Below, piece by piece: positions 16,472 through 25,378 of a stretch of DNA of 64,000 bases. Source of the DNA: Cellvibrio sp. UBA7661 (GTDB lineage Bacteria; Pseudomonadota; Gammaproteobacteria; Pseudomonadales; Cellvibrionaceae). The stretch's first letter is position 1; each line of letters starts with the position of its first letter. Where the stretch lies: NCBI GenBank assembly GCA_002483365.1, contig DLHT01000018.1, forward strand, positions 1 to 64,000. Reading direction: 5' to 3'. The notes under the pieces are model-generated. The model made no database searches, had not been told where the DNA came from, and saw nothing but the letters and a program-made list of their open reading frames with translations. Both the position numbers and the translations under genes were made by a program.

Positions 16472-17428
16472 ATGGCTGGGGTAATGGATAGCGTCAATCA
16501 GCGCACGCAGCTGGTTGGGCAAAACCGTCTTGAATTGTTGTTGTTCCGGTTAGGTGGGCAGCAGTTATACGGTATTAACGTATTTAAAGTGAAAGAGGTA
16601 TTGCAGTGCCCGCAGCTTAATGCGATCCCGGGTCGCAGTTCGGTTGTACGTGGTGTTGCACACATCCGTGGCGGTACTTTACCGATCATGGATATGAACC
16701 TTGCGATTGGCCGACGCGAACTGCCGGATATTGAGAGCTGTTTTGTGATCATCACCGAATACAACCGCACCGCCCAAGGGTTTCTGGTGCGTTCGGTAGA
16801 GCGTATCGTCAATATGAACTGGGGCGATATTCACCCGCCACCCAAGGGCGCTGGTAAAGAGCACTACTTGACGGCTGTTACCCAGGTGGACGGTCAGTTA
16901 GTAGAAATTATTGACGTTGAGAAAATCCTTGCCGAAGTTGCTCCACCGCGTGAAGAGGTCAGCGCTGGGGTAATTGAAGATGGTATTGCAGACCGGGTTG
17001 TGCAGAAGCATGTCTTGATCATCGATGACTCCACTATCGCACGCAAACAAATTCAGCGTGTAGTAGAGAGCATGGGTATTAAAACAACACTTAAAAAGGA
17101 TGGCTCCGAAGGCTTTAAGTATCTGCAAGATCTGTTGAATGAAGGCAAAGATCCCTATGCCGAATTGGTCATGATTATTTGTGACATCGAAATGCCGGAA
17201 ATGGACGGTTATACCTTTACTGCAGAGGTGAGAAATCACCCTAAATTAAAGAATCTGCACATTATTCTGCATACATCACTCAGCGGTGTATTTAATGAGG
17301 CAATGGTGCGCAAAGTGGGGGCTGATGATTTTCTGGCAAAATTCCATCCAGATGAATTGGCCAAGCGTGTCAATGATCGCGTGCTGGCAATTACCGGTGA
17401 AAGCTTGTTACCGCCGGAAGAGGCGTGA
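16472..17428 (+). CDS. cheV: Chemotaxis coupling protein CheV
   Basis: CheV joins a CheW-like coupling domain (about 18-165) to a receiver domain (about 185-305), so it links receptors and CheA while being itself phosphorylated. The CheW part has LYGINVFKVKEVL and VRGVAHIRGGTLPIMDM; the receiver has VLIIDDSTIARKQI, the phospho-acceptor D238 in IICDIEMPEMDGY, the conserved T/S in ILHTSLSG and K in LAKFHP. 318 residues is usual. GAGGTAA precedes the ATG. It is followed by cheR after 54 bp, the cheV-cheR pair typical of polar flagellar loci. Confidence 0.95.
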   Translation: MAGVMDSVNQRTQLVGQNRLELLLFRLGGQQLYGINVFKVKEVLQCPQLNAIPGRSSVVRGVAHIRGGTLPIMDMNLAIGRRELPDIESCFVIITEYNRTAQGFLVRSVERIVNMNWGDIHPPPKGAGKEHYLTAVTQVDGQLVEIIDVEKILAEVAPPREEVSAGVIEDGIADRVVQKHVLIIDDSTIARKQIQRVVESMGIKTTLKKDGSEGFKYLQDLLNEGKDPYAELVMIICDIEMPEMDGYTFTAEVRNHPKLKNLHIILHTSLSGVFNEAMVRKVGADDFLAKFHPDELAKRVNDRVLAITGESLLPPEEA

Positions 17429-17482
17429 TTTTGTGTTGCTGCGATCCGGTAGTACGCAGCAACTGTTTTACATTGGGAATAT

Positions 17483-18361
17483 ATGATTAATAAAGAGTCT
17501 TCTCCTTTTGGCAAATCGCTGGGGCGTGACAATCTCGACCAGGCAGAGTTTGACCAATTTCGCCAGTTCCTTGAGGACGCTTGCGGTATTTCGCTCGGTG
17601 ATAACAAGCAATATTTGGTAACCAACCGCATTCGCCGCATATTGGAAGAAAATAATATTGCTTCCTTTGGTGAGTTGGTGCGGGTCTTGAAGCAAGGTTT
17701 CAATCGCAAGTTAAAAGATCAGGTGATCGATTCAATGACCACCAATGAAACCTTCTGGTTTCGCGATAACTATCCTTACGATCATTTAAAAAATACGCTG
17801 CTTCCACAATTGATGGCGGGCAATAACCGCATGTTTGGTCCGGTGCGTATTTGGTCTGCAGCCTGTTCATCTGGTCAGGAGCCTTATTCGATCAGCATGA
17901 TGGTAGAGGAATACAAGCGTCAGGCAATGGGTAATCTGGCGCGACCAGTGCAGATTGTGGCAACGGATTTATCCGCAACTGTTCTGGAACAGGCAAGGCG
18001 AGGGGAGTACGACAAATTGTCGGTAATGCGCGGTTTATCATCAGACCGCCTGGAGCGCTATTTCGACAATCCAAACCCTACAACCTGGCGTGTCAAAAGC
18101 GTTGTCAAAGAGCGGATCGATTTCCGTTCATTAAACCTGATGGACTCCTATGCCGGTTTGGGTAAGTTCGACATCGTATTTTGTCGCAATGTGCTGATCT
18201 ATTTTAATGGCGATCTCAAACGCCAGATTCTGCAAAAAATCCACGCAGCGTTAAAGCCGCAAGGGATTTTATTTCTGGGATCATCAGAAGGTTTGGCAGG
18301 TGCTGCGGATTTGTTTGAAATGGTGCGCTGCGATCCGGGAATTCTTTATAAAGCGATTTGA
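17483..18361 (+). CDS. cheR: Chemotaxis protein methyltransferase CheR
   Basis: CheR uses SAM to methylate glutamates on chemoreceptors for adaptation. The 292-residue protein has the N-terminal helical domain (about 15-80, with MTTNETFWFRD) and the SAM domain: IWSAACSSGQEPYSI (motif I), IVATDLS, and FDIVFCRNVLIYF. No pentapeptide-binding beta-insertion oddities are seen. It is co-transcribed with cheV and closed by a terminator. Confidence 0.96.
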   Translation: MINKESSPFGKSLGRDNLDQAEFDQFRQFLEDACGISLGDNKQYLVTNRIRRILEENNIASFGELVRVLKQGFNRKLKDQVIDSMTTNETFWFRDNYPYDHLKNTLLPQLMAGNNRMFGPVRIWSAACSSGQEPYSISMMVEEYKRQAMGNLARPVQIVATDLSATVLEQARRGEYDKLSVMRGLSSDRLERYFDNPNPTTWRVKSVVKERIDFRSLNLMDSYAGLGKFDIVFCRNVLIYFNGDLKRQILQKIHAALKPQGILFLGSSEGLAGAADLFEMVRCDPGILYKAI

Positions 18362-18386
18362 TTAAATTTTTCTCTCCTCGTTATCC

Positions 18387-18412
18387 AATGCCCGCTATAG
18401 CGGGCATTTTTG
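18387..18412 (+). terminator. Intrinsic terminator after cheR
   Basis: ATGCCCGC and GCGGGCAT pair around a TATA loop and are followed by TTTTTG. It closes the cheV-cheR transcript and isolates it from the flgB promoter. Confidence 0.9.
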
Positions 18413-18538
18413 TTTTTGCCTCTGCCGTTTAAAAAGCGGAAATCCTTTGCCGCTTGGTGTTTGCCGCCCTCATGGGAAGGTGGTATCCCATCTTAAAAAA
18501 TTCATTTAAATCAATTAGATACAATAAATATTGGTCTT

Positions 18539-18554
18539 TGGCACAGGGGTTGCT
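18539..18554 (+). promoter_or_regulatory. Sigma-54 (RpoN) promoter of flgBCDE
   Basis: TGGCAC-AGGGG-TTGCT matches the -24/-12 consensus TGGCAC-N5-TTGCW at every position, with the GG and GC exactly 10 bases apart. It is 70 bp before flgB. The activator (FleQ/FleR type in pseudomonads) is not in the window. Confidence 0.88.
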
Positions 18555-18623
18555 TTGTAGTTAGCAAACGCAGGCGTAAACCGTTTTGGTTGCCGTCTGA
18601 ACTTACTGCAGGGGCAAGCTGAT

Positions 18624-19025
18624 ATGTCAATTTCATTTCAAAAAGCATTGGGTATCCACGAGACCGCACTGCACTTCCGCTCAGAGCGTGCCAGCGTACT
18701 TGCCAACAACCTCGCCAATATCGACACGCCAAACTACAAAGCAAAAGATCTGGATTTCAAGCAGGCGCTGAGCCAAAAAATGAATCCCGGTCCGGGGTTT
18801 GATCTGACCACCACTCAAAATCGCCATATCGATGCGAGCGGTTTTGAAACAGACGATGGTGATGTGCTGTATCGCACTCCACAGCAACCATCGATTGATG
18901 GCAACACGGTTGAAGACCAAATTGAACACGCGGAATACATGAAAAACGCGTTGGCTTTTCAGGCGAGTTTTCAATTTTTAAATAGCAAGTTCACCGGATT
19001 GCGTACAGCCATTCGCGGTGATTAA
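18624..19025 (+). CDS. flgB: Flagellar proximal rod protein FlgB
   Basis: The 133-residue product is the first rod protein, next to the MS ring. It has the N-terminal rod signature RASVLANNLANIDTPNYKAKD (split here: LANNLANIDTPNYK) and a C-terminal helix EYMKNALAFQASFQFLNSKF, both needed for export and coiled-coil packing. Length is normal. It leads the flgBCDE operon under the sigma-54 promoter. Confidence 0.95.
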   Translation: MSISFQKALGIHETALHFRSERASVLANNLANIDTPNYKAKDLDFKQALSQKMNPGPGFDLTTTQNRHIDASGFETDDGDVLYRTPQQPSIDGNTVEDQIEHAEYMKNALAFQASFQFLNSKFTGLRTAIRGD

Positions 19026-19082
19026 AGCAGATAAACAAAGTAGTTAATGCGTTTATTAAACGAATTTTGTAGGTATTGAATC

Positions 19083-19532
19083 ATGGCACTTGGAACTATT
19101 TTTGATATCGCGGGCACTGGTATGAATGCGCAAAGTTTGCGCTTGAATACAACCGCCAGCAACCTGGCTAATGCGCAATCGGCCAGCTCCAGTGTGAATG
19201 AAGTGTATCGCAGCCGTCAGCCGGTATTTGCCGCAATACATCAAGATGCTATGCGTGCCGCGGTTACCGAAGGTACTTATAGCGATAACGAAGTGGATGC
19301 AGCTGCCGGTGTGCAAGTGCTGGGTATTGTTGAAAGCGATGCGCCTTTACAACGCCGCTATGAACCCACGCATCCAAAGGCCGATGAAGAAGGCTACGTC
19401 TATTATCCCAATGTAAATCCTGTAGAAGAAATGGCCAACATGATTGCAGCATCGCGCTCATTCCAAATGAACGTGGAAGTGATGAATTCTGCGAAGCAAA
19501 TGGTTCAACGTGTTTTAACTCTGGGTCAATAA
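19083..19532 (+). CDS. flgC: Flagellar rod protein FlgC
   Basis: The 149-residue protein is the proximal rod component FlgC. It starts with the rod motif LNTTASNLANAQSASSSVN and ends with the conserved NPVEEMANMIAASRSFQMN and MNSAKQMVQRVLTLGQ. Length is slightly above the usual 134-147. It lies 57 bp after flgB and 13 bp before flgD. Confidence 0.95.
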   Translation: MALGTIFDIAGTGMNAQSLRLNTTASNLANAQSASSSVNEVYRSRQPVFAAIHQDAMRAAVTEGTYSDNEVDAAAGVQVLGIVESDAPLQRRYEPTHPKADEEGYVYYPNVNPVEEMANMIAASRSFQMNVEVMNSAKQMVQRVLTLGQ

Positions 19533-19545
19533 AAGGAGCTGAATC

Positions 19546-20247
19546 ATGAGCGTATCCGGTACTTCATCAGCCAATAGTGTTACTGACAACTTAAGTATCA
19601 CTAAAAAAACAGAAACGAAAAAAAATACCAATGAGTTAGGTCAGGCTGCGTTTCTGGAATTAATGATTACGCAAATGAACAACCAAAACCCATTGAGCCC
19701 GCAAGACAACAGTGAATTTGTTGCACAGTTGGCGCAATTCAGTTCGGTTGAAGGACTGGAGCGTTTAAACAATAGCTTCAATAGTTTTATGTCGAACAAC
19801 GCACTGCAAGCGTCGTCATTGGTTGGGCGCAGCGTAACTGTTGAATCGGAAAAAAGTACCTTGGTTAAAGGCGGTATTGTGGCGGGTAGTGCTGATTTGG
19901 CGTACTCCACAAATAATTTGAAAATCAATATTTACGACGAAAAGGGTGCGCTAGTACAAGCCATTCCTGTTGGTGAAGTACCCAAAGGTGAAATGGTCTT
20001 CCGTTGGGATGGACAAAATATGGAAATCAATGGCGATTTGCTGGATTGGGAAGCAGGTGATGATGCCGCCGCTGCAGGTGAATATCGCTTTGAGGTTACC
20101 GCTGATCAAGATGGCAAGAATGAAGCGCTGAAAACATCGCTTAGCGCCAATGTGAATAGTGTGACGATTGGTGAAAACGGCAAATTGATTTTAAACCTCG
20201 CAGGTATAGGCGCGGTTGAAGCAGACAAAGTAAAACAATTTAATTAA
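19546..20247 (+). CDS. flgD: Flagellar hook assembly (cap) protein FlgD
   Basis: FlgD caps the growing hook and is discarded afterwards. The 233-residue protein has the conserved N-terminal segment LGQAAFLELMITQMNNQNP followed by SPQDNSEFVAQLAQFSSVEG (about residues 30-65), then a FlgD Ig-like/Tudor hybrid domain ending FEVTADQDGKN. GGAG precedes the ATG. Size is ordinary, in contrast to the enlarged hook protein that it assembles. Confidence 0.94.
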   Translation: MSVSGTSSANSVTDNLSITKKTETKKNTNELGQAAFLELMITQMNNQNPLSPQDNSEFVAQLAQFSSVEGLERLNNSFNSFMSNNALQASSLVGRSVTVESEKSTLVKGGIVAGSADLAYSTNNLKINIYDEKGALVQAIPVGEVPKGEMVFRWDGQNMEINGDLLDWEAGDDAAAAGEYRFEVTADQDGKNEALKTSLSANVNSVTIGENGKLILNLAGIGAVEADKVKQFN

Positions 20248-20296
20248 TGGTTAGATAAAAAATCCTGAACGTTAAACGTTATGGCTGAGGTGTAAT

Positions 20297-22801
20297 ATGT
20301 CTTTCAATACAGCGTTAAGCGGAATTCGTGCAGCTAATACTGATCTGCAAGTGACCGGTAATAATATCGCCAACGCCAGTACCGTTGGTTTTAAATCGTC
20401 ACGCGCTGAATTTGGCGATGTATATACGAGCACTTTATTGGGTGGTGGTTCAAATACTGCGGGTAGTGGTGTGAATATCCAAAATATTCGCCAACAATTT
20501 ACGCAAGGTAATTTGAAATTTACCCAAAATGAATTGGACTTGTCGGTTAATGGTGAAGGATTTTTTGTCGTTGAAAAAAACGGTGAGCGTTTGTATACCC
20601 GTGCAGGCACATTCGGGTTGGATAAAAATGGTTACATCGTGAATGGAACCGGCGCGTTATTGCAAGGTTTTGCTGCAGATCCCGATGGCAATGTGAGTGG
20701 AATATTAAGTGACTTGCGTGTCGATGTAAGTTCGCAAGACCCACGCCAGACTACGGGTGTATTTGCCTCTTACAATTTGGATTCCAATGAATTGGTATTG
20801 GAGACAACAGGACAACGATTTTCTACTAATGGAACTGGAATTGGTAATGCATCACTCGGTTTGAAACAGCCTTTAACATCAACCATCGATATTGCTACTG
20901 CTGTTGCTACACCGGTTTCCCCTATAGTAATCCAATCTCCAACTGCAGGCCCACCAGCTATTGCTGCTACTGTGTTGCAGCTATCTCGTACTGCTCCGGG
21001 AGGAAGTGCTCAGACTCTGAATATTACAATTTCCCCCGGTTCATATAACAATCTGACTGCTGTTGCAAATGAAATCAACAATCAGAATTTCAGCAGCCCG
21101 GTTCCTCTTAATGTTCAAGCATTTGTTGATACTGATGGGCGTTTGAAAATTCGGGATTTATCTGCAGGTGTTGCTTCTCAGTTGAATATTACAGCTGTCG
21201 ATCCTGATGGTGCTGGCCCTCTTGTAGTCCCTACTAATGGACTCACTACTGCTGTATCGGCAATCACACCTGCGAATATTACTGAGGGTGAGGCTGCGGC
21301 TAACAATAAGTACGCATCACATACTTTGGTAATTCAAGGTCCAGGAACTTCTGCGCCAGTCACTTACATTAGTAAATATGGTGCAGGTGCAGATGTAACC
21401 GCATCGGAGTTAAACTCGCTTGCTGGAATTAGCGCAACGGCACGTACAACAGCAACAATTTTAAGAGAAATACCTGCCGTTCCGGCAGTTCCTGGGCCAG
21501 CTGCTCCGGCAATTCCGTTTACAAATAGTACAGGTACTTTCACATTAAATGGAGTTGTTCTGTCATCTGATACATCTGCAACAATGGATGATCTTGCGAA
21601 AGAAATTAATAGTCTCAGCAAATCTACTCTATTTGGAATTACTGCGAGCGTTAACGAAACAACTGGCGATCTTGAAGTGGTTTCTGCAACCGGGCGTGAT
21701 TTGGACTTCTCATTTGGAACTACAGGAGATGCAGTTGCGATTGTTGGTAGCCAAGGTGAGTTACAACAATTAGATACAAATGCGGATCCAGCGCTTGTCA
21801 ATAGTGCGATTAAAGTGGGGGGAGTGATTACAGTAACAATGCAGGAAGGATATTCGATTACCAACAGCACACTCACTACTCCTATTGTTGCTGGTTCAGG
21901 CGTTATGTTTGGCGCAATTGGTGATCCGACTTTCTTTACTCCTGTGCCGATTAACGCATTTGATCCCAACGATCAAAAAACATTTAACCACGCAACGACT
22001 ACACCTGTGTATGACAGCCTGGGAAATGTTCATTCAATGCGTCAATATTTTGTGAAGCAAGCTTACGATCCAGCTGATCCAACAACGTCGCCTAACCATT
22101 GGAAAATGTATGTGCAAATTGATGGTCAAAACGTAGGTGATCCCGATCCAACTTTGCCATCACCAGACAATATCGCGCCGACTATGGCGTCGTTTGATGT
22201 GCACTTCACACCTGAAGGTACTATCAATGCGTCCATGACAGATGCGATCCTTATTTCTAACTGGACTCCACTTGGCGAAGATGGACAACCCGTTGGTGCA
22301 CTGGGGCCGTTGAATGTATTGCAGGGCGGGACTATACCCGTAGCTGAGCCACCAGCCAGTTCTAATTTTTTGATTGATCTTGAAGGCAGCACCCAATTTG
22401 GTAGCGTGTTTTCAGTAGAAGAGTTGGATCAAAATGGTTACGCCACTGGCCGTTTGGCAGGTTTGGATGTGAGCAATACCGGTATTGTGTTTGCCCGTTT
22501 CACTAACGGTGAAGCACAAGTATTAGGGCAGGTGGCCCTGGCTAACTTTGCCAGTGTGGATGGTTTGAAACCAACAGGCGATACCATGTGGGCACAGACA
22601 TTTGAATCGGGTGAGGCGATTGTGGGCGCTCCCGGCTCATCCCAACTGGGGAATGTGGTGGCTGGTGCGGTGGAAGAATCGAACGTGGATCTGTCGGAGC
22701 AATTGGTTAACCTGATTATTGCCCAACGCAACTACCAGGCAAACGCCAAAACCATTGAAACCGCGAACGCCACCACCCAAACCATTATCAACTTACGATA
22801 A
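20297..22801 (+). CDS. flgE: Flagellar hook protein FlgE, strongly enlarged
   Basis: FlgE builds the hook. The N-terminus (MSFNTALSGIRAANTDLQVT, NNIANASTVGFKSSRAEF) and the C-terminus (LSEQLVNLIIAQRNYQANAK followed by TIETANATTQ) are standard D0/D1 parts, and the D1/D2 boundary is recognisable at TTPVYDSLGNVHSMRQYFV. Between about residues 150 and 560 lies an insertion rich in Pro, Ala, Thr and Ser that brings the length to 834, about twice the usual 400-460. The insertion holds a module with GTFTLNGVVL (about residue 413) and a second with VGGVITVTMQEG (about residue 507), both related to parts of FlgK. A hairpin terminator follows. The inserted part would face outward on the hook. Confidence 0.95.
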   Translation: MSFNTALSGIRAANTDLQVTGNNIANASTVGFKSSRAEFGDVYTSTLLGGGSNTAGSGVNIQNIRQQFTQGNLKFTQNELDLSVNGEGFFVVEKNGERLYTRAGTFGLDKNGYIVNGTGALLQGFAADPDGNVSGILSDLRVDVSSQDPRQTTGVFASYNLDSNELVLETTGQRFSTNGTGIGNASLGLKQPLTSTIDIATAVATPVSPIVIQSPTAGPPAIAATVLQLSRTAPGGSAQTLNITISPGSYNNLTAVANEINNQNFSSPVPLNVQAFVDTDGRLKIRDLSAGVASQLNITAVDPDGAGPLVVPTNGLTTAVSAITPANITEGEAAANNKYASHTLVIQGPGTSAPVTYISKYGAGADVTASELNSLAGISATARTTATILREIPAVPAVPGPAAPAIPFTNSTGTFTLNGVVLSSDTSATMDDLAKEINSLSKSTLFGITASVNETTGDLEVVSATGRDLDFSFGTTGDAVAIVGSQGELQQLDTNADPALVNSAIKVGGVITVTMQEGYSITNSTLTTPIVAGSGVMFGAIGDPTFFTPVPINAFDPNDQKTFNHATTTPVYDSLGNVHSMRQYFVKQAYDPADPTTSPNHWKMYVQIDGQNVGDPDPTLPSPDNIAPTMASFDVHFTPEGTINASMTDAILISNWTPLGEDGQPVGALGPLNVLQGGTIPVAEPPASSNFLIDLEGSTQFGSVFSVEELDQNGYATGRLAGLDVSNTGIVFARFTNGEAQVLGQVALANFASVDGLKPTGDTMWAQTFESGEAIVGAPGSSQLGNVVAGAVEESNVDLSEQLVNLIIAQRNYQANAKTIETANATTQTIINLR

Positions 22802-22820
22802 TAAAATCACCTGATTACAC

Positions 22821-22855
22821 AGCGGCAAAGGGCGGAAGCTCTTTGCCGCTTTCTA
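22821..22855 (+). terminator. Terminator-like hairpin after flgE
   Basis: AGCGGCAAAG pairs with CTTTGCCGCT around a loop of about ten bases and is followed by TTCTATT. The T run is weak, so termination may be partial. It divides flgBCDE from flgFGHIJK. Confidence 0.7.
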
Positions 22856-22932
22856 TTGGGGTTTCATTTGCTTTGCTAACCCTATCAAAATAAAGTCTTT
22901 GTAATTCAGTTGCTTAAGTGTTATCCAAACAT

Positions 22933-22948
22933 TGGCACTGCTCTTGCA
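22933..22948 (+). promoter_or_regulatory. Sigma-54 (RpoN) promoter of flgFGHIJK
   Basis: TGGCAC-TGCTC-TTGCA matches the sigma-54 consensus exactly and stands 83 bp before the flgF start, after the flgE terminator. Confidence 0.9.
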
Positions 22949-23030
22949 AAATCTCCAGTAATGGCAAATCCGCCAAAAAACTAGCGGCATTTTTATTCCT
23001 TATAAAGCTGCTAGCACTGGAGATACTATC

Positions 23031-23774
23031 GTGGATAAAGCACTTTTTATCGCAATGACCGGTGCCAAGCACAACATGCTGGCGCAGGCCAATCGCGCCA
23101 ATAATCTGGCTAATTTAAGCACCACCGGATTTCGTGCTGACTTTGAACAGTCGCGCAGCATGGGTGTGTATTACGGCGATGGTCAGCCAACCCGCGCTTA
23201 CGCCATGACGGAATCCCCCCGCGCTGATTTCACGCCTGGCTCAATGATTGCCACCAACAACCCGCTCGACGTTGCGATACAGGGCAATGGTTTTATCGCC
23301 GTGCAATCACCCGATGGCACAGAGGCTTATACCCGTGCCGGCAACATGGCTGTGGATGCAACCGGCATGTTGCGCACTGCCAATGGTCTGCCGGTATTAG
23401 GCGCTGGCGGGCCAATCAATATTCCCGAAAATGAAAAAGTCCAGATTGGTGCCGACGGCATTATTTCCATTATCGGCCAAGGGCAAGGGCCTGAGGCGAT
23501 GGTACAAGTCGGGCAAATCAAATTAGTGAATCCCGATATTCAAAATATTGAAAAAGGTGATGACGGTTTATTTCGTCAGCGCGATGGTGAAATTGCATTA
23601 CCTGCAGTGGAAGTGACCTTGCGCAGCGGCATGCTGGAAAGCAGTAACGTCAATGCGATCGAAGAATTTACGCAAATTCTTAGTCTCGCACGCCAATATG
23701 AAATGCAAGTCAAGGTGATGAAATCGGCGGAAGAAAATTCCGCTGCGTCTGCCCAGTTATTGCAAATGTCGTAA
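23031..23774 (+). CDS. flgF: Flagellar rod protein FlgF
   Basis: The 247-residue proximal rod protein FlgF starts with a GTG or ATG-equivalent at 23031 and has NRANNLANLSTTGFRADFEQ as its rod signature. The middle NPLDVAIQGNGFIAVQSPDG and the C-terminal LRSGMLESSNVNAIEEFTQI are family hallmarks. Length is normal and there is no insertion. First gene of the flgFGHIJK unit. Confidence 0.95.
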   Translation: MDKALFIAMTGAKHNMLAQANRANNLANLSTTGFRADFEQSRSMGVYYGDGQPTRAYAMTESPRADFTPGSMIATNNPLDVAIQGNGFIAVQSPDGTEAYTRAGNMAVDATGMLRTANGLPVLGAGGPINIPENEKVQIGADGIISIIGQGQGPEAMVQVGQIKLVNPDIQNIEKGDDGLFRQRDGEIALPAVEVTLRSGMLESSNVNAIEEFTQILSLARQYEMQVKVMKSAEENSAASAQLLQMS

Positions 23775-23821
23775 TTTTTAATGCGTTGTTTATTTAACGC
23801 ATTTAACCAGAGGAATAGATC

Positions 23822-24607
23822 ATGCACGCCGCACTCTATGTCAGCAAAACCGGTTTGTCCGCACAAGATCGCCAGCTCACTACTATTTCCAACAACCTGG
23901 CAAACACCAGCACTATTGGTTTTAAACGTGACCGCGCAATTTTTGAAGATTTGCTGTATCAAAACCAACGCCAACCTGGCGCGCAGCAAACGCAAGAAAC
24001 GGAATTGCCTTCAGGTTTGCAATTGGGTGCCGGTGTGCGTGTAGTGGCAACACAAAAAGAATTTACCCAGGGCAATTTGCAAGTAACAGAGCAGTCGCTT
24101 GATGTCGCAATTGATGGCCACGGTTTTTTACAAGTACTGCAACCCGACGGCACTATCGCTTACACACGCAATGGCCAATTGCAAATCAATGGTGAAGGCC
24201 AACTTGTGAATGCAGATGGTTATTTACTGGAGCCTGCGATTATTGTTCCCGAAGGTGCCAACAAAATTACCATTGGCGCAAACGGTACCGTTAATGCGTA
24301 CACACCAGGCCAGGTTGATCCACAACAGCTAGGCGATATCACTCTGGTTGATTTTATAAACCATTCCGGTTTGCAGCCCATTGGCGGCAACTTGTTTGTG
24401 GAAACCGTTGCCAGTGGAAACCCGATTCAGGGAACGCCCGGTGAAAATGGTTTGGGCGTAATAAAGCAAGGTATGTTGGAAAACTCCAACGTGGATATTG
24501 TTGAGGAGATGGTCAACATGATCACCACCCAGCGCGCTTACGAGATGAACTCCAAAGTCGTTTCCACTGCAGACCAAATGCTGCAATACATCACCCAAAA
24601 TCTTTAA
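23822..24607 (+). CDS. flgG: Flagellar distal rod protein FlgG
   Basis: FlgG forms the distal rod that crosses the peptidoglycan and outer membrane. The 261 residues match the family exactly in length. Signatures: MHAALYVSKTGLSAQDRQL, NNLANTSTIGFKRDRAIFED, LDVAIDGHGFLQVLQPDGT, and the C-terminal LENSNVDIVEEMVNMITTQR. No insertion, unlike the hook protein. Confidence 0.97.
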   Translation: MHAALYVSKTGLSAQDRQLTTISNNLANTSTIGFKRDRAIFEDLLYQNQRQPGAQQTQETELPSGLQLGAGVRVVATQKEFTQGNLQVTEQSLDVAIDGHGFLQVLQPDGTIAYTRNGQLQINGEGQLVNADGYLLEPAIIVPEGANKITIGANGTVNAYTPGQVDPQQLGDITLVDFINHSGLQPIGGNLFVETVASGNPIQGTPGENGLGVIKQGMLENSNVDIVEEMVNMITTQRAYEMNSKVVSTADQMLQYITQNL

Positions 24608-24622
24608 GTGAGTGATTCAATC

Positions 24623-25342
24623 ATGCGCACTTTTTATATTGGTAAGCATCGTTTATTGGGATTGTTTGTATTGAAGTCGCTTGCATTAGCGATAGTCGCA
24701 ATATCTCTCAGCGGTTGCTTTACCAACAAAAAGCCAATGGCAGATGATCCTGCCTATGCACCCACAGTGGCAGCCAATATGCCAGTTCCGCAGCGTACAG
24801 AAGGCTCTTTATATCAAGACACTTACGGTTTGAATTTATTCAATGACCGCAAAGCGCATTTTGTGGGCGATGTTATTACTGTGACCTTAAGTGAGCGTAC
24901 TGTATCACGTAAATCATCGGGTGTTACTACCAGTAAAAATAGCGGTGTTGATTTTAATGCGGGTCCTTTGTTAGGTGCTAATCCCACAATCAAGGGGCGG
25001 GAGTTAACAACAACACTTGAGCAAGAAAGAACATTTGATGGCAGTGCCGATGCAGATCAAAGCAATAGTTTGCAAGGCAATATCACAGTGACTGTCGCTG
25101 AAATTTTGCCAAACGGTAATTTGATTGTGCGTGGTGAAAAATGGATCACATTAAATCGTGGCGATGAATTTATTCGCATCAGCGGAATTGTACGGCCCGA
25201 TGACATCGCACCTGATAACACCATTGTGTCTACCCGTTTGGCGAATGCAAAAATTTCTTACAGCGGTTCAGGCGAATTGGCTAGCACACAGCAAATGGGC
25301 TGGTTATCGCGTTTCTTTAATAGCGATCTGTGGCCTTTATAA
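24623..25342 (+). CDS. flgH: Flagellar L-ring lipoprotein FlgH
   Basis: FlgH is the outer-membrane L-ring lipoprotein. A lipobox LSGC gives the acylated C32. The mature part has LYQDTYGLNLFNDRKAHFVGD (in two halves: LFNDRKAHFVGDVITV), the long beta region with LQGNITVTVAEILPNGNLIV and the C-terminal GIVRPDDIAPDNTI. 239 residues from the ATG at 24623; a GTG at 24608, directly after the flgG stop, would add five residues and cannot be excluded. Confidence 0.95.
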   Translation: MRTFYIGKHRLLGLFVLKSLALAIVAISLSGCFTNKKPMADDPAYAPTVAANMPVPQRTEGSLYQDTYGLNLFNDRKAHFVGDVITVTLSERTVSRKSSGVTTSKNSGVDFNAGPLLGANPTIKGRELTTTLEQERTFDGSADADQSNSLQGNITVTVAEILPNGNLIVRGEKWITLNRGDEFIRISGIVRPDDIAPDNTIVSTRLANAKISYSGSGELASTQQMGWLSRFFNSDLWPL

Positions 25343-25378
25343 ATAAGCCCGCTGTAACTTTTCTATAGAGGTATTTTT

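Noticed and set aside
21364..21969. Long minus-strand open frame inside flgE
   Set aside because: It lies wholly opposite a clear flgE frame, has a Val/Ile/Pro/Ser composition typical of antisense, and no ribosome site. The same holds for the long antisense frames in rimO, both flagellins and fliD.
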